Below, piece by piece: positions 51,101-60,200 of a stretch of 64,000 nucleotides of DNA. Source of the DNA: Actinostola sp. cb2023 (Eukaryota; Cnidaria; Anthozoa; Actiniaria; Actinostolidae); the NCBI GenBank assembly GCA_033675265.1, contig JAUJYZ010000686.1:124001-188000 (forward strand), in the 5' to 3' direction. Numbering within the stretch: the stretch's first letter is position 1; every line of letters begins with the position of its first letter. The position numbers and the translations under genes were made by a program. The notes beneath the pieces were generated by a model. That model was not told where the DNA came from, did no database searches, and was given only the letters and a program-made list of their open reading frames with translations.

Positions 51101-52929
51101 CTTTTTTGACAAAAAAAATATTTACATAAAATTTGGCTGAAACCAATGTCCAACCTTTGCAAAATCTCTGGATCTGCCCCTGAAGTAGCAATCCATTTAA
51201 TCAGTGGCTGGTTTAATGGGGCCCTGATGATGAAATCATTAATTTATAATCATCAAATGATTTGTTGTCCGTTGTCTAAATATACTCTAAGTCTGTATGT
51301 CCATTTTAGTTCTACCATAGTAGAACTTGTGGTATTAGAAAGTTCATTAAGAAACAATGTTTGTCTCTGTTGTAGATTGCTAAAGGATTAAAGTTGGAGT
51401 TTGATACTTCTTTTGCTCCCAATACTGGGTATGTGAATATATTCTAAATGGTAACATAAATGTTGCGAGTGTTAATTGGCATCTTTGTTATTATATTTGT
51501 TAGATTTTAATCAACTGGCCTTAGTTCATAACAAATACTTATTACGATTACGCATTGTAAAAATCCCAGGCTTAACACTCGCATAAACTCCAATACAGTC
51601 GAACCTCCCATAAGCGACCACCCAAAATGTCAAGCTTTGTGGTTGCTTAGGAGAGGTGGTCGCTTAGGAGAGTGGTCGCAACCAGAGGTTCAACTGTATG
51701 TATTTTATGATTTTCCAGGAAAAAGTCAGCCAAGATCAAGAGTGCCTACAAGAGAGATCACTTCCATGGTACAGCTGATGTGGACTTTGATTTTGCTGGA
51801 CCCACTGTCCAGGCATCTGGAGTAGTTAGGTAACTATACCATGGCACTTAGCCGTGAGATCAACAAATTAGCTATCTAGTACATAGAATGTACAGTTTAT
51901 TCTATTCTGGTAGAGCATCCGACTAGAATGCGGAAGGTTGTGGGTTCGATTCCCATCCTTCGTTTTAGTATCATTTCAACACCATATATCATGCCATTCA
52001 GTAACCGTTTGTGTTTGTTTATAGTTATGAAGGATGGGTAGCTGGATATCAGGCTGCTTATGACACTTCCAAGTCCAAACTGATAGCAAACAACTTTTCT
52101 TTGGGTTATCGTTCTGATGACTTCCAGATTCACTCATCTGTGTAAGTATGACTTCTAGAGTGTTGTCAATGTTTGGCATGATTTTCCTGATGTTTAAATG
52201 AATTAATAAGTAAAGGTTTTGCGAAATATTTTATAAGAAAAAATAGTGATGTGATAAGCTGCATGTTTCGACGACCACATGTCATCATTATCAACAGTGA
52301 ATGAAATATTTTACAGCAACTTAATAAATGTGCATAGTAATGCATTCACTGTTGATAATGATGACGTGGTCATTGAAATGTCCAGCTTATTAATTTTTGT
52401 TATAAAATGTTTATATGATTTGCCAAGAATATGTATGATTCAAAGTGACTCTTTATTCCTCCAGAAATGATGCATCAAGGTTTACAGGATCTATCTATCA
52501 CCAGGTAGAAAATAGTGAATATCGTCAATACGCACATGGTTAAAACATAAAAACATGTAGTAGTTGCAGCTTTTATGTGGGTATTGATCGAAGACTATCT
52601 ATACTTGTTTTCAGATAAGTAAGAATCTTGAAGCTGCTGCACAACTGAACTGGACAACTGGAAATAGCAACACCGCATTCCAGGCTGGTTGTAAATATGA
52701 TGTGGACAAGGATACCACTATTAGGGTAAGCAAGCAGCACTTTTCCCTTTCCTTTATCCTTTTCTTCCCCTTCTCTCGTTCTCTCATTTACTGCTCTTCA
52801 GACAACATTTCCCTCTTCCTTCTACCCTTCCTTCCTTGCTTGCTTGCTTGCTCGCTTGCTCGCTTGCTCGCTTGCTCGCTCGCTTGCTCGCTTGCTCGCT
52901 TGCTCGCTTGCTCGCTTGCTCGCTTGCTC

Positions 52930-52967
<38 letters not shown>

Positions 52968-53240
52968 GTGCGTGCATGCGTGCTTCCTTCCTTCCTCTTT
53001 CTTTCTGTCACTTTCTTTCTCTCGTTCTGTCTTTCTTTCTTTCTCTCTTTCTGTTCTTCAAACAACATTGAAACCCTTGTTTTGTTTTAGGCTAAGGTGA
53101 ATAACAGCAGTCATCTAGGATTAGCCTACACGCAAAGGCTGCGTCCAGGCATCAAGGCAACTTTGTCTGGTCACATTGACACCAAGAACCTCAACAGTGG
53201 AGGTCACAAGCTTGGTCTTGGAATTGACATGGAGGCTTAA
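48189..53240 (+). CDS. VDAC: Voltage-dependent anion channel (mitochondrial porin)
   Basis: This is a 19-strand beta barrel of the outer mitochondrial membrane that passes ATP, ADP and other metabolites. Exons: 48189-48303 (possible 5' exon), 49983-50054, 50190-50239, 50305-50389, 50853-50920, 51376-51428, 51719-51829, 52025-52141, 52465-52504, 52615-52725 and 53091-53240. From the usual start at 49988 ([20 protein letters not shown]) the reading is exactly 283 residues, the length of human VDAC1, without a phase break. Conserved parts include LTEKW with Glu73, [35 protein letters not shown], and the terminal [11 protein letters not shown]. The first exon is open from an in-frame ATG at 48189 and joins in phase, which would add a 40-residue Arg/Ser-rich N-terminus. 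It may equally be 5' UTR. AATAAA at 53460 is a likely polyadenylation signal. Confidence 0.95.
49617..49812 (-). repeat. Retroposon-like repeat, copy 2
   Basis: After a TTA microsatellite come CTTGGTACCCAGTTGGCGAT and TGTGGCCATAAGAAAAAG, matching 32425-32695. VDAC intron 1. Confidence 0.6.
50422..50592. mobile_element. TA-flanked MITE (CAGTAGAACCCCGC)
   Basis: Ends CAGTAGAACCCCGCTTGAAC and AGTTAGCAGGGTTCTACTG are flanked by TA. Internal TAACTCGAAC repeats are inverted. VDAC intron. Confidence 0.7.
51037..51183. mobile_element. Fragment related to the element at 5274-5518
   Basis: GGCGGATTTAGGGTGGGG at the left and CTCTGGATCTGCCCCTG at the right resemble the CAGGGGTGGATCCAG ends. C-rich sequence lies between. 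Confidence 0.45.
51595..51695. mobile_element. Short Tc1/mariner-like MITE, CAGTCGAACCTC family
   Basis: Ends CAGTCGAACCTCCCATAAGC and CAGAGGTTCAACTG lie between TA dinucleotides, with inverted GTCGCTTAGGAGAG units. It ends 23 bp before VDAC exon 7, so it may overlap branch-point sequence. Confidence 0.7.
51902..51964 (+). repeat. tRNA-like sequence (SINE head or tRNA pseudogene)
   Basis: GGTAGAGCATCCGACTAGAA fits a tRNA D-arm (A-box) and GGTTGTGGGTTCGATTCCCA fits a T-arm (B-box). The acceptor stem is not convincing and the anticodon stem is only four clean pairs, so a functional tRNA is unlikely. It lies inside a VDAC intron. Confidence 0.6.
52266..52378. mobile_element. Palindromic element in VDAC intron
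   Basis: GACCACATGTCATCATTATC and GATAATGATGACGTGGTC pair, with CAACAGTGAATG inside both arms. Confidence 0.6.
52836..53068. repeat. CTTG/CTCG microsatellite (VDAC intron)
   Basis: GCTTGCTCGCTTGCTC repeats, then GCTTGCTT, then TTCC and TTTC runs. Ends about 25 bp before the final VDAC exon. The Leu/Ala/Cys-rich open frames here are repeat artefacts. Confidence 0.9.
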
Positions 53241-53459
53241 ATATGCTGTTGGTTTTTACATGCAGACCCTGAGTGTTAGGAATGATACCATTATTAAATC
53301 ATTAACCCCTTTAATCGAAAAAGCTTTTGAATTTACCAATGCCACTCCGGACCTGTTATATTATGTTAAGGTGCAGTGCCGTGGTACCATACTGTACGGA
53401 TAATGTGTGTAATGTGGTGGTGGTTATCTAAACAGTTTGTCTCTTTATTTGGTCTACTC

Positions 53460-53465
53460 AATAAA
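53460..53465 (+). terminator. Likely VDAC polyadenylation signal
   Basis: AATAAA 220 bp past the VDAC stop codon. Confidence 0.6.
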
Positions 53466-53930
53466 TGCTTAAAAACTAATTATAACATTTTTCGGCAAAC
53501 TCGCCGATTTTGCTGCTTTTTTTGGTCATTTTCTATTGTTGCTCTCAGATATTGCTAAATCTTCGATTCGATATCGGGCATTCGATTACATTCAATCATG
53601 TTCATTATTGCTTTGTTAAACTTGTTTTTGAAGTTGAACCTCTAATACAAAAACAAAAGGGGTACCGTATGTAAAAAGTGTGGTATTTGATTCCAATTAT
53701 CTATCATGAGATGGAAAAACGAAGAATCTATTTGGTTGTTTATGCCCCAAAGAAGCAAATGAAAATGCATGATGGGTAAGAGTTGTTGGGAAGAATGAGG
53801 TGTTGATATATTATTGTGGTGGGGGAGGGATGGAGGTGGGAAATGAAAATGTAGAACCGTTCATTAGTATGCTAGTGTACATGTACTTCGCAGCCAGTTG
53901 CGAGATTAAAACCGACTGTAAAGGAGACTG

Positions 53931-54112
53931 CAGTTGAACCTCCGGTTGCGACCACTCTCGTAAGCGACCACCTCTCCTAAGAGACCATTTTTTCAAAATA
54001 CCAAAAGTTCAGTTCCAAGTCAAATCACTATAGTTGGAACCTCGTAAGCGACCGCCTCGTAAGTGACCACAGAACTTGACATTTTGGGTGGTCGCTTACG
54101 GGTGGTTCGACT
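53931..54112. mobile_element. Tc1/mariner-like MITE, CAGTTGAACCTC family, third copy
   Basis: Matches 5580-5770 along most of its length, including CAAAATACCAAAAGTTCA and CACTATAGTTGGAACCTC. Ends are CAGTTGAACCTCC and GTGGTTCGACTAG. Confidence 0.7.
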
Positions 54113-54890
54113 AGTAGCGTCCACACGTAGCGCTTTCTACAGTTTACGCGTCTTGGCCGGAGAAAACTATTATCGTCGCAGTGTGTAATGTACGCTGAAT
54201 GTGAACTCGTGGTGCGCGTGTTTTCTATCGTCCACACAGCGTCTTCTAAAGTTTGCGCATCTTGGCCTGTGAAAACGATCGTCGCAGTGTGTAATGTACG
54301 CTGAATGTGAACTCGTGGGTGCGCGTGTTTTCTGTCGTCCACACGTAGCGTCTTCTAAAGTTTGCGCGTCTTGGCCTATGAAAACGATCGTCGCAGTGTA
54401 TAATGTACGCTGAATGTGAACTCGTGGTGCGCGTGTTTTCTGTCGTCCACACGTAGCGTCTTCTAAAGTTTGCGCGTCTTGGCCTGTGAAAACGATCGTC
54501 GCAGTGTGTAATGTACGCTGAATGTGAACTCTAAAGTTTGCGCGTCTTGGCCTATGAAAACGATCGTCAGTGTGTACGCTGGTGCGCGTGTTTTCTGTCG
54601 TCCACACGTAGCGTCTTCTAAAGTTTGCGCGTCTTGGCCTATGAAAACGATCGTCGCAGTGTATAATGTACGCTGAATGTGAACTCGTGGTGCGCGTGTT
54701 TTCTGTCGTCCACACGTAGCGTCTTCTAAAGTTTGCGCGTCTTGGCCTGTGAAAACGATCGTCGCAGTGTGTAATGTACGCTGAATGTGAACTCGTGGGT
54801 GTGCGTGTTTTCTGTCGTCCACACGTAGCGCTTTCTAAAGTTTGCGCGTCTTGGCCTGTGAAAACGATATCGTCGCAGTGTGTAATGTAA
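54113..54890. repeat. 107-bp tandem satellite, about 8 copies
   Basis: The unit contains CGTCCACACGTAGCGTCTTC, TTTGCGCGTCTTGGCCTGTG and GCTGAATGTGAACTCGTG. Two central copies are shortened (54530-54600). A long minus-strand open frame crosses it but has no conserved domain, so I treat it as noncoding. Confidence 0.9.
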
Positions 54891-55480
54891 CGATCAATCC
54901 CCGGAGAACCCTGGGGAATCTGACTTCCTTCCTTGCCCGGGCAGGGGCCGGGTATTTGAATGTTGATGTCGAAGCAGGGAAGGGGAATTTGACCGATCAT
55001 CTACGTGTGTGAAATAGCCTGCGTAGCCAGGAATGGGAGGGGGACGGGAGGAAGGGGATCAAGTTGTTTGAATTTAGGTACTTTTGAAGTTCGATTTTCA
55101 CGTTTTCTTTTTCTTCTGAAGTTTCAAATATCGAATAAAAAGAAACTTCAATCCTTATAGAAATGTCCTCCAAATCAACAAGCGTGCACGATAGCCTAGT
55201 GGTGCGGGGCAGTTATTTAGTGGGCCTAGGATCCGACTGTTCAGCCTCCCTCTTTGACTACTAAGCTGATTGGTGTAATGCCCGGGCCGGATAGCGCGCG
55301 GATGGGCCCGAAATCTTCATCCTATGCGTAACATACGGTGACTCAGCATAATGTCTGGGAGTATGGGCCTTTTTTGGATTTTGACGAGATATGTAGGCAG
55401 CCGTACTGCACACTAAAATGTATAATAAGTTCAGTCATGGATCATAAAAAGACCAGTCTTTTTATGATCCATGGTTCAGT
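54891..55480. other. Intergenic, no gene seen
   Basis: Mixed unique sequence. A short palindrome at 55437-55472 (ATGGATCATAAAAAGACCAG and its complement) is the only structure that I noticed. Confidence 0.4.
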
Positions 55481-55482
55481 AT

Positions 55483-55618
55483 ACAGTCGTTTTCGAATGA
55501 GTGGGAAACCTACTACGCCACGGTACTGGCGTGACACTGAAATGGCTTCCTTTCTGAACCAATCAAAAAGTGTGCAGATAGCACGGTACGGTAACGTTTC
55601 CACTCATTCGAAAACACG
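55483..55618. mobile_element. MITE, AGTCGTTTTCG family, single-unit copy
   Basis: CAGTCGTTTTCGAATGAGTG and CACTCATTCGAAAACACG are the ends. One unit of the sequence that is repeated ten times at 9921-10895 lies between them (ATGGCTTCCTTTCTGAACCA). Confidence 0.8.
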
Positions 55619-55994
55619 CCATGCATATATAGCTAATTGCATAATCGTTGTCGGATTGAAAATCATAAATCATAGAAGCTGAGACCGCAAGGATGGATGG
55701 GAAATCAGTTCATGACCCACATTACATACAGATATATTGAATGTTCTCGTAGTTTTGAAGGTAAATTAGCTATTTAACTAAGATCCTACAAGTCTGGATA
55801 AAAAGGTCGATGATTTGACAGTGTTATTTGAGAGCTTTAATTTCCCAGAATTCCTTTTGGTCATAGCTTTCATGATTTTCAACCCGACAACGATTATGCA
55901 ATTAGCTATATATGCTTGAATTGATGCATGCATTTCGTCTGGAACCTCTGCATGATGCCTTCTAATGAGTTGTTAGCCTGCGTGGCCGGCTCTG

Positions 55995-56290
55995 GGGGAA
56001 GGGAGAGGAGAGGGGGGGAGGGAGAGGAGAGGGAGAGGGAGGGAGAGGGGAGGGGAAGGGAGAGGAGAGGGGAAGGGAGAGGAGAGGGGAAGGGAGAGGA
56101 GAGGGGAAGGGAGAGGAGAGGGGAAGGGAGAGGAGAGGGGAAGGAAGAGGAGAGGGGAAGGAAGAGGAGAGGGGAAGGAAGAGGAGAGGGGAAGGAAGAG
56201 GAGAGGGGAAGGAAGAGGAGAGGGGAAGGAAGAGGAGAGGGGAAGGGAGAGGTGAGGAGAAGGGAGAGGGGGAGGGAGAGGAGGGGAGGG
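55995..56290. repeat. Purine (GGGAGAGGAGAGGGGAA) tract
   Basis: Nearly 300 bp of pure G/A on the plus strand with a period of about 17 bp. Long open frames on both strands are composition artefacts. Confidence 0.95.
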
Positions 56291-57244
56291 CTACGCATGC
56301 TAATGAGTTTTCTGTTTTATTGGTTCGTTTCATCACATGCAGAGTTAGTAATATACTGTATGCAGCTATGTATAGCCAATCACCGCTGTTGACAAAAATA
56401 TCACCATTCTATTTTTAGTAACCGGAAGTAAATTAATAATAAGGTTTATTTATATAGCGCGTACACTCCATAAATGTTACCATGGACCTCTGCAGGAATC
56501 CAGGGTACATAAATGTCCGAACGCGCTAAAATCAATAAATAATGAAATCTTATCAGCGACTCCACATTTTATTACAGTCATTAGCACAAGTTATATTACA
56601 TGTAGCATTGTAAATTAAATCTCCCTTCTCCTAACCCATGCATTACTATTGGTCGATCAGGTAAGGTGGTCGCTTATCGGAGGTAGTTAGTCACAAGCGG
56701 TTTTCATTCAGCTGGGTTAAGAACTGAGAAATCAGGGAATTATGCGGCCATATCGTTGCAGTCCGGCCACTGACGTAGTCTCTACCCGATAACTACCCGA
56801 TATATGTATCTGTATGACGTCATGCTGTCACTCAGTTCGGGTGTAACTCCAAGTTCACTCTTTTAGTAATACATGGGTGCAGTGAAGTCGAAAATGCAAA
56901 TTTTTCAGTACGTTGCTGGGTATTCGTGTGGAAACAACTCATTTTACTGGTGAAATCAGTGAAGTTGTACGTTCAGTGACGTACAATTATTATACAAATC
57001 TGGTTGGTCGGCTGGACTGATTTACGTGGCGATGTATACAAACAGTGATTGGATGAGTTGAAACGTGAAACTCGTTCGGGATCCACTATATGCCTGCAGT
57101 TCAAGCATTCAGTATTGGTCTTGAAGGAATCAATGTGGTACAGTCATAACACACATTCATTGCATTACCACGTTGTACAATACAGGAGTGTACTTCCAGT
57201 TTCATCTCCAAGACTTCAGCCAAACATCTCCGAGAAGTAACACA
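56291..57244. other. Upstream region of the DED/DD gene
   Basis: It contains a TTTATTTATATAGCGCGTAC repeat near 56446, common in invertebrate interspersed repeats, and presumably the promoter and 5' UTR of the gene at 57245. An upstream in-frame ATG exists at 57173 (24 extra residues), but the residues before MSMNCEYR do not look conserved. Confidence 0.4.
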
Positions 57245-60200
57245 ATGAGTATGAACTGTGAATACAGAGCAATGCTGCTCGTTGTTGCCCGTCAGATAGG
57301 CACGAAAGAACTCGAAGAACTAAAATTCCTATGTGTCGATATGATCCCTGAAAGTCGCCGAGAAGAAATTACAGAAACACTTCGACTTTTTCTCGAACTA
57401 GAGAAGCAAGCTCGGCTTGGAATCGATCAACTGGATTGGTTGGGTTACATGCTTGACAAAATCGGCAGGCAGGATCTTGTTCTGAAGTTAAGAGACTTTC
57501 AGTTCCAAAGAAACGCGTTTCTTGGGCATTTACGCAAAAGAACAATTACAGATTCTGCAACGCTGCAAGAAAATCATGCTACTGAAAATAGTGGTGAGTT
57601 ATTAAAGCCACTGCATGTTAAACCAATCTCTTGCAGTTATATGTTTGATAAATACAACACTCTTATACCAGTAATTTATCAATCATTGTGGCAGAGTGCA
57701 AACACTAAAACCATGAAACAGTACTAAGTATTTAGTGCTAAATAGCACCAATGGAACAATAGAAAACAATAGACATTGTACTATTTAGTACTAACTAAAG
57801 TTAGCACTGTTTCATGGTTTTAGTGTTTGCACTCTGGCCAGTGTTTTTATAACGGGAATTTTTTAAGCTTTCAAATGGCTTCTTCGCGCATATTGGTCGT
57901 GCGCAAGTACGGTCAGTAAAATGACTCAGAATAAGTCAGTTTAAATTAAACTAGAAAACTGCTAGCTATAAATGATTATGTTTTGGTTTTCCGATTTAGT
58001 TACTTTTACGCTAAATCTTTGTGTAACTGAATTAAATCACACTTAATTCCTGTTACGCATGTGATATATCAGTACTATCAATTTAACAAATTTACGATAG
58101 TTTCGCGTGGTATGTCCTCTTATTTACCACGGTTGGCGTCATCGAATCGTCAAAATTGTTGTGGATTCACGAGGCGTAGCCGAGTGCATCCACTTAACAA
58201 TTTTGACGATGAGATGGCGCCAACCGTGGTAAATAAGAGGACATACCACAAGAAACTATCGTAAGTTTGTTTTTTACCACAACAGAGGGAGAAAACATCC
58301 GAAAACGCCGATAAATTTTGAAAGAAAAACTGATTCAAGCGCGCGCTAGATCCGTGCGCGAGCGAACACGCAATTGCCGTGGTATGTACTCTTATTTACC
58401 ACGGCTCTAAGCCAATCAGAGAGCGAGAAACTGACTAGTTGTGGTAAAAACTCCTATTTTTAGCATGCGATCTTTATTATGACATGAATTGATTTATTCG
58501 ACTTGAAATAAAAAAACATTTTTTCTCTCGTGCTAGAATATTCAACGATACCGAATAATTATCCACCATCTTCTGAGTACAATCCATCAAACAACAGACA
58601 AGCTGGAGGTACAGTATTGTAATTAAAATCAGTTGTTACTCTTCCTCCTCGCAGCATCAGATTAAGTTAAAACTTAGCCTACAGCCGCTTTTTTACGCTC
58701 GCCACAGCGACCGCCAAAAAGCGGCTGTATTCGCAGGCTAGTTAAAACTAGACGCCCTATTGGCGTTAACCTCGGTTCCTGAATTGCATCAACTTCAGTT
58801 GCACTAATTTCAGGGAATAGCAAAAAAAGTAGCAAGCTCCATAAACATGGTCCATGCATGGTCCATGAACGCCAGACAACGCTTACTGTCATGCTTCAGT
58901 ATTAACTGAAGTTCGCTTATGTGTGTGTGTTGAAATCCCGGCCTTTGTCCATACACTTAATTGATCGATACTGCTAATCCTATCATGGGTACATGGCGTA
59001 GCAATTTCAATGCAGTAAATGTATGTGAGAAAATCGTATTTCCTAATTTTCTCCATGCTGGATGTTGCAGCAGAATCTTTTCCAATGTCCTAGTTTGAAG
59101 AAAGCCATGGATTGTACGTCAAAAAATCTGGACAATCAACGAATTTGGAGATGGTTCTATCAAAATTACATAATTAACGTAGCAATTTTCAATACAGTAA
59201 ATGTATGGGAGAAATTTGTTTTTCCCATTTTTTTGGCCGAACTAGATATTGCAGTTGCTCAGAATCTTTTCCAGTGTCATTTTTTGAAGAAAGCCAAGGA
59301 TTGTACGGCAAAAAATCTCAGTGGACAATTAACGAATTTGGAAATGGTTCTATCAAAATTACATAACGTAGCAAATTTATATACAGTAAATGTATGGGAG
59401 AAATCGATTTTCCTAATTTTTCGCCTTACCATACTAGACGTTGCAGCTGCTCTTCTCCTTTTCTGAGCCCTAGGTCCAGTTAAATCACATACTTACGAAT
59501 TTTCATATAACTCACAAAATTCTCTCTTGCGGGTTTTTACCAGGTGTAATGTTTTTGATGCGCAAAGGATTGTGGTAAAATGTATAAAGTGCCAATACTT
59601 TATCAATACTGTAGATTAATGACCATGACGTCAACCGGAAGTGTAAATAATTTCTGTTCGGGATTTCGTACATTAGAGATTTAGTCCAAGCCTAAGCCTG
59701 TGAGGTTACTTTATCCACAGGGAATATCAACTATGAAGGTATGAAACTCCGAACAGAAGTTATGTACACTTCCGGCTGACGTCGCCGTCGTCGATTTTAC
59801 AAAGCTTAAACTCCCTATGATTATCTCTAGAGGTGACTGCACGATGCATCCTCAGAATTGCGTCCGTGGGGGCCTGGTTTGGAGGATGTGCTTATCTTCT
59901 AAATCAATACAAAGACGATCCAGAAGCCTTGATAAATGTAATAACTAGAGTGATATTACCATCGGGTATCGTAGTGCGACACATCGCCAGTGGATCTGTG
60001 AAACTGTTGCTATGGGCGACGGACCTGAGCGCCCTTAAAGAATTATGGAATAGGTAATTGATGTAATAGAAAATGACGTGACCGATTTACGAGCTCTTTT
60101 GATTTGATCGATGCATGTGTGTCATGCTACCTACCCTGGGTTCCAGAGGCCTTAGGAGCCCACTCCTCGGCCTCTGGAACCCAGGCCGGGTACATCAGCT

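Noticed and set aside
51902..51964. Functional tRNA gene
   Set aside because: A-box and B-box-like parts are present, but there is no good acceptor stem and the anticodon stem is short. SINE or pseudogene is more likely.
52702..53100. Leu/Ala/Cys-rich ORFs in the last VDAC intron
   Set aside because: Microsatellite translation; only 53091 onward is a real exon.
54170..55000. 276-residue minus-strand ORF
   Set aside because: It is a translation of the 107-bp satellite. The periodic His/Arg/Thr pattern mirrors the DNA repeat.
55906..56392. Ser/Pro/Leu-rich and Arg/Glu/Gly-rich ORFs
   Set aside because: They derive from the purine tract on either strand.
57049..57240. Separate small ORF upstream of the DED exon
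   Set aside because: It overlaps the 5' region of the DED gene in another frame and has no recognisable domain.
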